62,389 bases of DNA, taken from positions 1-62,389 of the forward strand of contig JAAYTS010000072.1 of the NCBI GenBank assembly GCA_012517995.1, given 5' to 3'. The translations under genes and the position numbers were made by a program. This DNA comes from Clostridium sp. (GTDB lineage Bacteria > Bacillota > Clostridia > Acetivibrionales > Acetivibrionaceae). Each line of letters opens with the position of its first letter. The first letter of the stretch is position 1. Shown here one piece after another: positions 37,801-47,448 of this stretch. The notes beneath the pieces were generated by a model. The model had not been told where the DNA came from. It worked only from the letters and a program-made list of their open reading frames with translations, and ran no database searches.

Positions 37801-40800
37801 GCGGAGTGTCAATAGGATTACCCGGAACTTTTAAAAAAGTATTTTCAGATGACAATTTTGACTATATATTCCAAGGAAGGAATTTCATCGAAAAACTTAA
37901 TGATGACGAGATGGAAAGCTTATTGGATTTAAACATAACAAGGCTTTTGAAAAATGAGCATAAAGTTACATTTAAAAAGCTTTCTGCAATTAATGAAGTT
38001 ATTCAAATAGCAGGTAAGCTTGGTGAAATTGACATGTTAAATGACTATCAAATAGATGAAAAGACATTAAATCAAATGACTTTAGATGTGTGTGCAGGAG
38101 TAGCAGCAGGCTATGAAGCATTAAAAGATGCAAAAATACCTCTTGTAAGAGAAAAAATTATTACATCTTCAGGTACTTCTTTAGAAGGAAGATGGGTTCT
38201 TCCAGAAGAAATGCAAAAGGATACAGGGATAATATATGCCTGTGGTTTCCCAGCATTTGAACCTTTTATATCAGAAGTGTCAAAGTATGTAGCAAGTAAA
38301 TTTGGAAGTAAAACCAGAAAGGATTTAATAGATTTTTATCAGGAAGTAATCTCTAAAGTAAAGGATGAAGGAGTAAGGAAAATTTTATCCGATTGGTTTA
38401 ATTTCCATTATTCAAAACTTACAAATAATTTTGGTGAAGAGGATATTTATGAATTTAATCATGAATTATTAATCCAAATTTCCTCTTTGGCAAACAACAG
38501 GCTGGCACAGTTTATAGGAGCTATGGGACCTAATTTACATATAAAAGCTGCATGTTCTTCTACGGCATCTGCCATAACAGTTGCAGAAGATCTTATAAGA
38601 GGCGGACATGCTAAAAGAATGATTGTTGTGGGAGCGGATAATCCTACTTCAAAGAAAATGCTGCCATGGATAGGGGGAAGTTTCTTGAGCATGGGAGCGG
38701 CTTCAGATTGTGATAATGTTTTTGAAGCGGCTGTGCCTTTTGACAACAGAAGAAGTGGAATGGTAATTGGAGCTGGTGCTGTGGGACTTGTAATTGAAAA
38801 AGAAGAAGATGTGAGAAAAAGAGGCATGAATGGAATTTGCCGAATTTTAGGAACTCATCTTTTTAATACCGCAGGACATCAAGCTAAAATAGAAAGCAAA
38901 AAGTATTGTGATGAATTACAGAGATTTATTTCAAAGATGGAAGAAGAACATGGACTTAACAGAAGTGAAATTGCAAAGGAAACAGTGTACTTTTCCCATG
39001 AGACATTTTCACCTAAAAAGGGAGGTTGTGCTGAAACTGAAAAAATGGCACTTGAAGATGTATTTGGAGATAAATACAGGGATATAAAGATTGTAAATAC
39101 AAAGGGAATGACAGGTCATACAATGGGTGCTTCCTTAGAAGAAGCCATTGCGGCAAAAGCACTTTTAAAACAAGAAATACCTCCAGTGCCAAATTTCAAA
39201 GAGCCGGACCATGCATTAGAAGGTCTTAACATATCTAAAGGAGGAGCATATAATTTCAGATATGCCCTAAGGATGGTTATAGGCTATGGAGGACAGGGCA
39301 ACTACCACCTTTTAGAGAAAATATCCTCTGAAGATACAAGAATTTTTGACAGTACAATTTATAATAACTGGCTTAGAGAAATTTCAGGCTTTGAAAATGC
39401 ACAATTAAAAAATCAAGGAAGAATTCTTGTAGCAGAGGGTGAAGGAAGTGAAGAAGCAGAAGAAAGTTTTGCAGATATTCAAAGTACCGAAGCTAGCCAT
39501 GATATGCAAAAAGATGATAAATTTATGTCTTACCACAATTATGAATCAGATGTACTTGGTATTATATCAGAAGTGACAAAATATCCTGTGGAAATGCTTG
39601 AAAAGGATATGGAAATGGAAGCTGATTTAGGAATAGATACAGTAAAACAGGCAACTATATTTTCCCTTATAGGCGAGAAGTACGGAATATCAGATGAAGA
39701 GAACGTAAATATATCCAGTTACAAAACAATAGGGGATGTAATTGATTTTGTAAAGGGATTAGAAAAAGATATGGAAGTATCAGTAAGTGAAAACAAAGAA
39801 AAAACGGAGAAATCAGATGAGAAGCTGGAAATAAAACAGGATGCAAAATCAGAAATTGATGTTGAAGATGATGTAATAAAAATTATATCCCATGTGACAA
39901 GATACCCGGAAGAAATGCTTGAAAAGGATATGGAAATGGAAGCTGATTTGGGAATAGACACAGTAAAACAAGCAACAATATTTTCTTTTATAGGCGAAAA
40001 ATACCAAATGTCAGATGAAATAGAAGTAAATATATCCAGTTACAAAACAATAGGGGATGTAATTGATTTTGTAAAAGATAAACTTTATAAATCTGAAGTA
40101 AAAAAGGAAGAAAACAACTTAAAACAAGAAAAAACAGAAGAAACAGAAGAAACAGAAGAAACAGAAGAAACAGAAAAAACAGAGGAAACAAAAGAAATAG
40201 AAGAAACAGAAGGAATGAAAAAAACAGGAGAAATAGAAGAAACAGAAGAAGAAACTTATGAAATTGAAAGAGACTTAAGCCTTCAGGTACCAGTTTTTGT
40301 TGAAGAAAACTTAGACACAAAAGATTTTGATTTAAAAGACAAAAGTATATGGATTATTGGTGATGAAAAAGAAACGGTAAATAAAATATCAGACTATTTT
40401 AAAGAACAATCAAAATTTGTAAAAGAATTTGTATTTAACAAATATAAAGACTTAGAAGATTTTGAAAAAAGCATTTTAGAATTTATAAATGAAGATGTAG
40501 ATGTAATAGTTGACTGTACTCATATAGGTAAAAAAATTGATATTGATGGTATTTCAAAATTAGAGGAAGAGACTTTGGAATTTTTAAATGGTGAAGCTAG
40601 ATTTATATTTTATAAAAAGCTTAGTGGGAAAATTTCACAGACTCAAATAAGAATTGTTTGCGCAATTTCAATGGATGGATGTCACGGATATGCAAAAGAT
40701 GTAAGGGAAATTTCAGACCCCTTCTTTGGAGCTTTAAGTGGCTTTTACAAAGGTCTTAGGAAAGAGTGTGAAAATTCAAAAGTAAAAATAGTGGATGTGG

Positions 40801-42731
40801 GAGAAATTGAAGGAGGATTTTGGGATATTGCATCTAAACTCAAAGAAGAGATAGAATCTTCTTCCTTTGACTATGAAATTGGTTATAAGAAGGATAAGCG
40901 TATGGTGGTTAAAATTGACTATTTAGACAAAATGGAGTTTCAGAAGGTGGAATACCCTAAAAACATTCACTTTTTGATTTCAGGTGGAGGAAATGGTATT
41001 ACTTCCGAAATAACAAGACAATTATCAAAAAAATACAGAAGTAAATTTACCATTATAGGTCGTACTAAGCTAGATGGCAATGTAGAAGAGTTTTCACAAC
41101 TAGATGATGAACAGTTAGAAAACAAAAAAATAGAAATAAAAGAAAGGTTACAAAAAGCACATTCAAAAGTAACTCCTGTAATGGTAAACAGGGAGTTGGA
41201 AAAAATCAAAAAAGCTGTTTCTGTTTACAAACTAATAAATGAAATTAAAAATGACGGAAATGAAGCTTTGTATATATCCTGTGACGTAAGAGATTATGAG
41301 AAATTGGAAAAAGCTATAAAAGAATCAGTTAAAAATAATGGTCCTGTCCATGTGCTGATTCATGGAGCAGGAATTGAAAAAAGCAGGCTGTTAAAGGATA
41401 AAAGTGTAGAGGAATTTAGAGAGGTCTTTTCTGTAAAGGTTAGGGGACTTTTAAATCTTTACAGACTTTTAGACAAAAAGCAATTAAAAAGCGTTATTGG
41501 ATTTTCATCCATTTCGGGAAGATTTGGAAATGAGGCACAGCTAGACTACTGTGCAGCAAATAGTTTTATAAATAGCTTTATTTCTTCATTAAACTCAAAA
41601 TATAAAAACATTCATGGCCTTAGTATAGCCTGGTCTGGATGGAAGAATTTGGGCATAGCCTGGAAAAATGAGTACCTGAAAGAGAACTTTGAAGAAATGG
41701 GATTAAATCTTATTGAGCCTAAAAGAGGTGCTAAAGAGTTTGTAAGTCTTCTAGAGGGAAAAACAAATAAAAATGAAATTATTGTAAGTAAAGGCCTTGA
41801 GTTTATAATGCCGGAAAAAATGGCTTATAAAAAACTTAATTCCACACCTTTTATCCAGTGGGTAAGCAAAAAAGATGGTTTAATTGAAAGAGCTTTTAAA
41901 GTTTTTTCAGTAAAAAGAGACCCTATTATAAATCAGCATAGATTAGGGGAAACACCGCTAATGCCAGCAGTTGCATTTATGGAAATGTTTGCCCAGTATC
42001 ACAGCTTGATTTATGGAAGAAGGGAGCAATACTGTTTTAAAAACTTAATATTGCATAATCCTTGCAAACTATTTTATGAAAGACCTCAGGAAATTATTTT
42101 AAATGTAAAAAAAGCTGAAGAAAAAGAAAGTTTTAAAGGAGATGTATATACATATTTAGATTTTAAATATGGTCTCTCAAAACTTATTAATTTAAACAGT
42201 ATGGAGATAAGTGCTAAAATTTCAGATTATAGTGATTTACTAAGCATGAAGGACATGGAAAATCAATTTAGGGAAGAAGATTCTACAAGGGCTGCCCTTG
42301 AAAACCATTATAAGAGGAATCAAAATACTATAGTATTAGGTCCTTTATTTGTTGATAAGGATCTGGAAAACAATAAATTCAGGAGAAATAGCGAGGGGGC
42401 TATGCTTACAATTAAAACACTTCCCATAGAGGAAATTAATAATACCAAATATAAACTTCACCAATTGTTAATTAACCCGGCATTTATGGATTCTATCTTT
42501 CAAGTATGTGGTATACATACCGCTTACAATAGTGACAGGGTATTTTTACCATGGAAAGCAGATGAGATTGGTGTTGTAAAAGTTCCAAGAGAAGCTTGTG
42601 GTTATAAAGTTATTGCAAAGCAAAAAGAAGATGGGGATGAGTATAAAAAATACGATGTGATTATGTTGAATGAATATGGTGAAGTGTGTTATTATGCAAG
42701 AAATGTTATTAAGAGGCGGATTAGTTTATGA
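34887..42731 (+). CDS. Iterative polyketide/lipid megasynthase, KS-AT-KS-ACP-ACP-KR-DH
   Basis: 2614 residues. KS1 (about 8-450) has the triad Cys221 (DAACASS), His355 (VEAHGTGT) and His396 (SNIGH). AT (about 600-900) has Ser699 (GHSLGE) and His804 in SHGFHTP, a malonyl-type motif. KS2 (about 950-1500) is divergent but keeps Cys1223, His1371 and His1411. Two ACPs centre on GIDTVKQA with Thr1585 and Thr1692 instead of Ser. A Glu/Thr linker (about 1750-1790) follows. KR has GGGNGIT (2033) and Tyr2221/Asn2225. DH has His2351 and Asp2535. It resembles pfa-like secondary-lipid synthases more than modular PKSs, but there is no ER, PfaB, PfaC or PfaD. The stop overlaps the phosphopantetheinyl transferase start (ATGA). 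The product is unknown. Confidence 0.88.
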   Translation: MKKYYYSEEKIAIVGMGGLFPDAPNINTFWKNILNKKISIKDVPEDIFNSKIFYRPEVYGQIIKQDKSYTKVGALVDKNSFDALSRKYRIPPTVAEYMDPNQHTAIYCVDQALQSIKSPIPKERTAVILGTGAPGTHYDNVIRRLNYYKVREKIMNNAKIKSAFAPNELEELIDDITEKSLEGTLPITEDSAPSMLQSITAGRICNVFDFRGPAYTVDAACASSLAASICGVIGLLRKDYDIAFVGGMEVTMSEIPMVVFSGINALSPDGSFPFDKRANGFVIGLGGGVLVLKRLEDALRDKDEIYGIISGFGQGSDGKGKGIAAPNKEGQVRVIESSCKMAGYPVETIEYVEAHGTGTAVGDEVEVEALTEAFLNLGAKRKNYCGLGSVKSNIGHLRYASGAPGMIKNCLALYNKIIPPTANVEEINPKLRIEDSPFYIVSEKKKWEGTNWHPRRANISAYGFGGADFHICMEEFRSEFVKRVYSAAMKNTENVNAVSQNKPDKLPEVVLFSGATIDDIKNGYTNFLQIIEKENKSIEQGVLINNSLNNAKDNVRLAIVFNSLDELNDKWDYFNECIENNKLTSLNKKGVFFKEGKVINSNEMAWMFPGQSSQYANMLKELYENYTCVESLYMQADAFWEAKHGYSITSVIFGENDSVLEEELKDTKNTHPVMFLSNVGMYKLLAESGINADYMIGHSLGEIACLFASGMLDLKTSLNIIGERGFSFDSIPKKERGILLSVNADSKKVEDIIKNQGFDVSISNINSPEQTVIGGRVEEIEKISKYLKEINIYTRVLNVSHGFHTPLMNKASQSFYDKIKNCHFQIPNKKIMACHLGDFYPDTKERLLDIPNILKEQIVSKVNFKDAILSLYHKGVRVFIESGPSTVLTNLVKSILKDKDVLVLASNKRGKSDVESYKTLLAQLFTLGVDIKHVPSKNILKTNYNSDLIKYNDEINNSNTNLSKPKENLVYSGVSIGLPGTFKKVFSDDNFDYIFQGRNFIEKLNDDEMESLLDLNITRLLKNEHKVTFKKLSAINEVIQIAGKLGEIDMLNDYQIDEKTLNQMTLDVCAGVAAGYEALKDAKIPLVREKIITSSGTSLEGRWVLPEEMQKDTGIIYACGFPAFEPFISEVSKYVASKFGSKTRKDLIDFYQEVISKVKDEGVRKILSDWFNFHYSKLTNNFGEEDIYEFNHELLIQISSLANNRLAQFIGAMGPNLHIKAACSSTASAITVAEDLIRGGHAKRMIVVGADNPTSKKMLPWIGGSFLSMGAASDCDNVFEAAVPFDNRRSGMVIGAGAVGLVIEKEEDVRKRGMNGICRILGTHLFNTAGHQAKIESKKYCDELQRFISKMEEEHGLNRSEIAKETVYFSHETFSPKKGGCAETEKMALEDVFGDKYRDIKIVNTKGMTGHTMGASLEEAIAAKALLKQEIPPVPNFKEPDHALEGLNISKGGAYNFRYALRMVIGYGGQGNYHLLEKISSEDTRIFDSTIYNNWLREISGFENAQLKNQGRILVAEGEGSEEAEESFADIQSTEASHDMQKDDKFMSYHNYESDVLGIISEVTKYPVEMLEKDMEMEADLGIDTVKQATIFSLIGEKYGISDEENVNISSYKTIGDVIDFVKGLEKDMEVSVSENKEKTEKSDEKLEIKQDAKSEIDVEDDVIKIISHVTRYPEEMLEKDMEMEADLGIDTVKQATIFSFIGEKYQMSDEIEVNISSYKTIGDVIDFVKDKLYKSEVKKEENNLKQEKTEETEETEETEETEKTEETKEIEETEGMKKTGEIEETEEETYEIERDLSLQVPVFVEENLDTKDFDLKDKSIWIIGDEKETVNKISDYFKEQSKFVKEFVFNKYKDLEDFEKSILEFINEDVDVIVDCTHIGKKIDIDGISKLEEETLEFLNGEARFIFYKKLSGKISQTQIRIVCAISMDGCHGYAKDVREISDPFFGALSGFYKGLRKECENSKVKIVDVGEIEGGFWDIASKLKEEIESSSFDYEIGYKKDKRMVVKIDYLDKMEFQKVEYPKNIHFLISGGGNGITSEITRQLSKKYRSKFTIIGRTKLDGNVEEFSQLDDEQLENKKIEIKERLQKAHSKVTPVMVNRELEKIKKAVSVYKLINEIKNDGNEALYISCDVRDYEKLEKAIKESVKNNGPVHVLIHGAGIEKSRLLKDKSVEEFREVFSVKVRGLLNLYRLLDKKQLKSVIGFSSISGRFGNEAQLDYCAANSFINSFISSLNSKYKNIHGLSIAWSGWKNLGIAWKNEYLKENFEEMGLNLIEPKRGAKEFVSLLEGKTNKNEIIVSKGLEFIMPEKMAYKKLNSTPFIQWVSKKDGLIERAFKVFSVKRDPIINQHRLGETPLMPAVAFMEMFAQYHSLIYGRREQYCFKNLILHNPCKLFYERPQEIILNVKKAEEKESFKGDVYTYLDFKYGLSKLINLNSMEISAKISDYSDLLSMKDMENQFREEDSTRAALENHYKRNQNTIVLGPLFVDKDLENNKFRRNSEGAMLTIKTLPIEEINNTKYKLHQLLINPAFMDSIFQVCGIHTAYNSDRVFLPWKADEIGVVKVPREACGYKVIAKQKEDGDEYKKYDVIMLNEYGEVCYYARNVIKRRISL
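39591..40075 (+). repeat. Duplicated ACP-encoding segment (321-nt period)
   Basis: 39591-39754 and 39912-40075 encode the two ACP domains and are nearly identical at nucleotide level. The last 50 nt of each (39705-39754 and 40026-40075) match base for base, third codon positions included, which indicates a recent duplication or gene conversion. Confidence 0.9.
40134..40256 (+). repeat. ACAGAAGAA tandem repeat encoding a Thr-Glu-Glu linker
   Basis: Four perfect 9-nt units (40134-40169) are followed by degenerate units to about 40256. They encode a flexible acidic TEE-type linker between the second ACP and the ketoreductase region. Length is probably variable between strains through slippage. 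The open frame on the opposite strand is only its antisense shadow. Confidence 0.9.
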
Positions 42732-43435
42732 TATCACAGGAAATAGAGCATTTAATTGAACTTAATATGGAAAGTTTAAAAAATTATATTGACTTAAATT
42801 ATGCATTGGTGGACATGGGTAAAATACATGAAAAATTGCAGATTAGTGACAGCCAGTATCTTTCTTTGCTGTCAGAAAGGGAGGTGGAATATTTAGAGGA
42901 ATTTAAAATTTATAAAAAGAAACTTCAATGGCTGTGTGGCAGGTATGCGGTAAAAAAAGCACTTTTTAAATATAAAATTTTTAAAAAAAGCATAGTGGAT
43001 TTAAATAGTGTAGATGTTTTAAAGGGGGCAGATTCTGCCCCTTATATCCATCAGTATCCCAATATAAATGTTTCTATTACTCATTCCTTTCCATACTGTA
43101 TTGGAGTGGTGTCAGAAAATAATATAGGAGTGGATGTTGAAAAAATTTTTAAAGTGGAAAACTCTTTAATTAATTTCTTTTTTTCAGACAGAGAAAAGAG
43201 TATTCTATCTAAAGGAACTACTCTGCATGAAAGAAATGTACAAGCTATAAAATACTGGACTAGAAAGGAAGCTATATCTAAATTTTTAAGACTTGGAATG
43301 AATATGGATTTTAAAAAACTAGACACTGTAGATGATGAATTACAGATAGGCGATTATAAAATAAAACTTTTTTCATTTGTATATAAAGATTGCTGTCTGT
43401 CTTTGGCACTTCCTTGTTCTGAGAGTTTTAAATAA
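42728..43435 (+). CDS. Sfp-type 4'-phosphopantetheinyl transferase
   Basis: Transfers phosphopantetheine from CoA to carrier proteins. 235 residues with the two family signatures: GVDVEKI (magnesium-binding) and WTRKEAISKFLRLG (W-x2-KEA), plus an upstream NVSITHS motif. The length matches the Sfp class, not the small AcpS class. Its ATG overlaps the megasynthase stop in ATGA, so they are translationally coupled. It is therefore the likely modifier of the cluster's discrete ACP Ser39, and possibly of the Thr sites in the megasynthase. It is the last gene of the cluster. Confidence 0.92.
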   Translation: MISQEIEHLIELNMESLKNYIDLNYALVDMGKIHEKLQISDSQYLSLLSEREVEYLEEFKIYKKKLQWLCGRYAVKKALFKYKIFKKSIVDLNSVDVLKGADSAPYIHQYPNINVSITHSFPYCIGVVSENNIGVDVEKIFKVENSLINFFFSDREKSILSKGTTLHERNVQAIKYWTRKEAISKFLRLGMNMDFKKLDTVDDELQIGDYKIKLFSFVYKDCCLSLALPCSESFK

Positions 43436-43514
43436 ATTTGCTATTTTCACACAAAAGGTTTAAACTAAATATGTTAAATAAAATTTAGATTAATTCCACA
43501 GGTGAGGTGTAGAT

Positions 43515-44816
43515 ATGAAAAAATATTATAAATGTGCTGCAATAATCACCATTTTTCTCTTTCTGATTTCACTATTAGGCTGTGATTTAACAAGTGGAAA
43601 TAGAGAGGTTAACACTTCTTCAGACATTGAAAATGAAATATCTGAAGGGGAAAACAAAGAAAGTGATGAGAAAAATCAGGAAAAAGAGGTTAGTAAGGGG
43701 GAAGAAACTACTCTAGATGAGACTCATTCAAATGAAGAAGAACAAATTGAGGAGCCCAAAACCATTACAATAACTGCAGTGGGGGATATAATGTGTCATA
43801 ACTCCAATTTAGAGAGTGCATTTGACCCTGATACAGGTAAATATGATTTTACCAGGGTTTTTGAATATGTGAAAGAATACATAGAGGATGCAGATTTAGC
43901 CATTGCAAACTTTGAAACGGTTACAGCAGGGGAAGAAGAAAAATACACAAGCTTTCCTTATTTTAATACTCCTGATTCCATACTGGATGCACTAAAATAT
44001 GCAGGATTTCATGTGCTTGTTACTGCAAATAATCATGCCTTAGACAGAAAGAAAAAAGGAGTTTTAAGTACAATAGAAAAAATAAATGAAAGAGGCATGC
44101 GGCATGTGGGAACTTTGGCAACTCCGAAGGATGACAGATTTATAACGGTAGACATTAAAGGCTTTAAAATAAGCATCATTGCATATTCCTACAGTTGTAA
44201 CGGAAACTCACCTTTTTTAACTGAAGAAGAACAAAAATATATGCTAAATTTAATAGATGAAGAAAAAATAAAGGAAGATATTGAAAAAGCCAAAGAAATT
44301 AATTCAGACATTATAATTGCCTATATGCACTGGGGAAATGAATATCACAGGACTCAAAGTGTCCATCAGGAGCAGTTGGCAGAAAAGTTGTTTGACTGGG
44401 GAGCAGATATTGTATTAGGAACTCACCCACATGTTATTCAAAAATCAGAAGTGATAGAAGTAGAAGGTAGCCCTAAGTATATTATATATTCAATGGGCAA
44501 TTTTATATCCAATTTTAGCAGAAACGATCAGGCACAAAGGCCAAACAAGGTATATACTGAAGATGGGGTTATTGTCCGTATTACTTTAGAAAAACAAAGT
44601 GAAAATGGAGAGGATAAAACTATATTAAAAAGTGTTAGGCACATTCCCACATGGGTTGATAAGTATTATGAAAATGGAAGACCAGTTCACAGAATACTTC
44701 CAGTCTTAAGAGAAAATATGGAAAAAGAGTACATTAACGATAATAACAGAAAAAAGGCAGAAGATTCATATGACCATACAATGGAATTAATGACAGATTA
44801 TAATTTGTATGAATAA
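43515..44816 (+). CDS. CapA-family lipoprotein (metallophosphatase-like fold)
   Basis: 433 residues. The signal peptide ends in the lipobox LLGC (about residue 23), followed by a Glu/Ser-rich linker to about residue 85. The CapA/PGA_cap domain follows with AVGDIMCHNSN, NFETV, TANNHALDRKKKG, YMHWGNEY and GTHPHVIQ, the metal-site pattern of the calcineurin-like fold. CapA is part of poly-gamma-glutamate capsule export in Bacillus, but most CapA-family proteins outside cap operons have no known role. The partners CapB and CapC are not encoded here. It should be anchored on the outer face of the membrane. GGTGAGG precedes ATG. It stands alone after the lipid cluster. Confidence 0.85.
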   Translation: MKKYYKCAAIITIFLFLISLLGCDLTSGNREVNTSSDIENEISEGENKESDEKNQEKEVSKGEETTLDETHSNEEEQIEEPKTITITAVGDIMCHNSNLESAFDPDTGKYDFTRVFEYVKEYIEDADLAIANFETVTAGEEEKYTSFPYFNTPDSILDALKYAGFHVLVTANNHALDRKKKGVLSTIEKINERGMRHVGTLATPKDDRFITVDIKGFKISIIAYSYSCNGNSPFLTEEEQKYMLNLIDEEKIKEDIEKAKEINSDIIIAYMHWGNEYHRTQSVHQEQLAEKLFDWGADIVLGTHPHVIQKSEVIEVEGSPKYIIYSMGNFISNFSRNDQAQRPNKVYTEDGVIVRITLEKQSENGEDKTILKSVRHIPTWVDKYYENGRPVHRILPVLRENMEKEYINDNNRKKAEDSYDHTMELMTDYNLYE

Positions 44817-44928
44817 AAATAAAGCATTTGAGAAAACTATTTTTATTACATTTTACTAGAATTATATGTACATTTATTGGAATAAAATAGACTTTGTTAA
44901 AAAATTAATTATTTTTTTGATATAGGTA

Positions 44929-44957
44929 TTGAAAATCAAAAAAAAATAATATAAAAT
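44929..44957 (+). promoter_or_regulatory. Candidate sigma-A promoter of gap
   Basis: TTGAAA (44929-44934), 17 bp, TAAAAT (44952-44957). The leader is about 100 nt and contains a small hairpin GCTAC-CAT-GTAGC at 45011-45023. No CggR-type operator is recognised. Confidence is limited because the region is very AT-rich. Confidence 0.4.
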
Positions 44958-45051
44958 GTTCATGGTGTATTATATATATTTATAATCTATAAATATATTT
45001 TTGCATTGATGCTACCATGTAGCTTATAATAAGTACTAATAAATTACATAG

Positions 45052-46074
<1,023 letters not shown>

Positions 46075-46104
46075 TTTCATTTTAGGATTTATATGAGGTT
46101 GCAT

Positions 46105-46136
46105 AAAAAGGTTCGGTTATACAACCGAGCCTTTTT
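46105..46136 (+). terminator. Intrinsic terminator after gap
   Basis: AAAAAGG-T-TCGGTT (46105-46118) pairs with AACCGA-G-CCTTTTT (46123-46136) around loop ATAC, with one G-U pair. The right arm ends in five T. Confidence 0.9.
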
Positions 46137-46239
46137 AAAATGAATGTAGTAAAAAGTATGTATCAAAGGCTTGGTAATTAATTCAAATAAATTCAAAATA
46201 AAGGGGATAAAAATTTATTAATTAAAGGAGAGTGGACTT

Positions 46240-47433
46240 ATGGGAATGATGAACAAAAAAACCATTGAGGATATAGATGTTAAAGGAAAAAAAGTTATTG
46301 TAAGAGTGGATTTTAATGTGCCTTTAGATGAGAACAACAAAATTACAGATGACAAGAGAATTGTTGGGGCACTTCCTACCATCAAGTATTTAGTTGAAAA
46401 TGGTGCAAAGACAATATTGGTATCACATTTAGGAAGACCTAAAAATGGTTTTGAAGATAAATTTAGCATGAAACCAACAGCAGAAAGATTAGGAGAACTT
46501 TTAGGAAAAGAAATAATATTGGCTAAAGACGTAATTGGAGAAGATGCTAAAGAAAAGGCTGCTTCTTTAAAAGAAGGTGAAGTTCTCTTACTTGAAAACG
46601 TAAGATTCCATAAGGAAGAAACTAAAAATGATGCTGACTTTGCAAAAGAATTAGCAAGTATGGCAGAAATTTATGTAAACGATGCATTTGGAACAGCACA
46701 CAGAGCACATGCGTCAACTGCAGGTCTTGCTGACCATCTTCCAGCAGTTTGCGGATATCTTATAAAAAAGGAAATTGATTTTATGGGTAAAGCTTTGTCA
46801 AATCCAGAAAGACCTTTTGTAGCAATACTAGGTGGAGCTAAGGTATCAGACAAAATAGCTGTTATAGAAAACCTTATTGACAAAGTAGACACCCTTATAA
46901 TAGGTGGAGGAATGGCATATACATTCTTTAAAGCTAAGGGTTATGGCGTAGGTACTTCTATTTGTGAAGATGATAAAGTGGAACTTGCTAAAAGTTTGTT
47001 GGAAAAGGCAGAAAAGAAAGGTGTTAAGCTATTACTTCCAGTAGACAATGTTATAGCAACGGAATTTAAAAATGATTCAGAAAGTAAAATAGTTGAATCA
47101 TGCAAAATACCTGATGGATGGATGGGTATGGATATAGGACCTAAGACTATAGAGTTATTTTCAAATGAATTAAAAGATGCAAAAACTGTTGTTTGGAATG
47201 GACCTATGGGAGTGTTTGAATTTTCTAACTTTGCAAATGGTTCAAAAGCAGTTGCAAAGGCAGTTGCAGAATCAGATTCAGTTTCCATTATTGGTGGTGG
47301 CGATTCAGCAGCAGCTGTTGAGCAACTAGGTTTTGCAGATAGAATAACACATATTTCTACTGGAGGCGGAGCATCTTTAGAATTCTTAGAAGGAAAGGTA
47401 CTTCCAGGAATAGATGTTTTAATGGACAAATAA
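46240..47433 (+). CDS. pgk: Phosphoglycerate kinase
   Basis: 397 residues; forms ATP from 1,3-bisphosphoglycerate. Signature motifs include [14 protein letters not shown] at the N-terminus, the substrate-binding SHLGRPKNG, and the nucleotide-binding GGDSAAA near the C-terminus. AAAGGAG lies 9 nt before ATG 46240. It follows the gap terminator by about 100 nt and is 15 nt from tpiA, with which it is cotranscribed. Confidence 0.97.
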   Translation: MGMMNKKTIEDIDVKGKKVIVRVDFNVPLDENNKITDDKRIVGALPTIKYLVENGAKTILVSHLGRPKNGFEDKFSMKPTAERLGELLGKEIILAKDVIGEDAKEKAASLKEGEVLLLENVRFHKEETKNDADFAKELASMAEIYVNDAFGTAHRAHASTAGLADHLPAVCGYLIKKEIDFMGKALSNPERPFVAILGGAKVSDKIAVIENLIDKVDTLIIGGGMAYTFFKAKGYGVGTSICEDDKVELAKSLLEKAEKKGVKLLLPVDNVIATEFKNDSESKIVESCKIPDGWMGMDIGPKTIELFSNELKDAKTVVWNGPMGVFEFSNFANGSKAVAKAVAESDSVSIIGGGDSAAAVEQLGFADRITHISTGGGASLEFLEGKVLPGIDVLMDK

Positions 47434-47448
47434 GGGGGAAAATATAAA

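Noticed and set aside
39988..40320. Minus-strand Leu/Phe-rich frame
   Set aside because: Antisense of the Thr-Glu-Glu repeat and ACP coding region; low-complexity artefact.
34887..42731. Identity as a PUFA (Pfa) synthase or enediyne PKSE
   Set aside because: No PfaB/C/D partners or enoyl reductase, an extra KS before the ACPs, and a separate PPTase; neither layout fits.
46941..47429. 162-codon minus-strand frame
   Set aside because: Shadow of pgk, with no family similarity or start signal.
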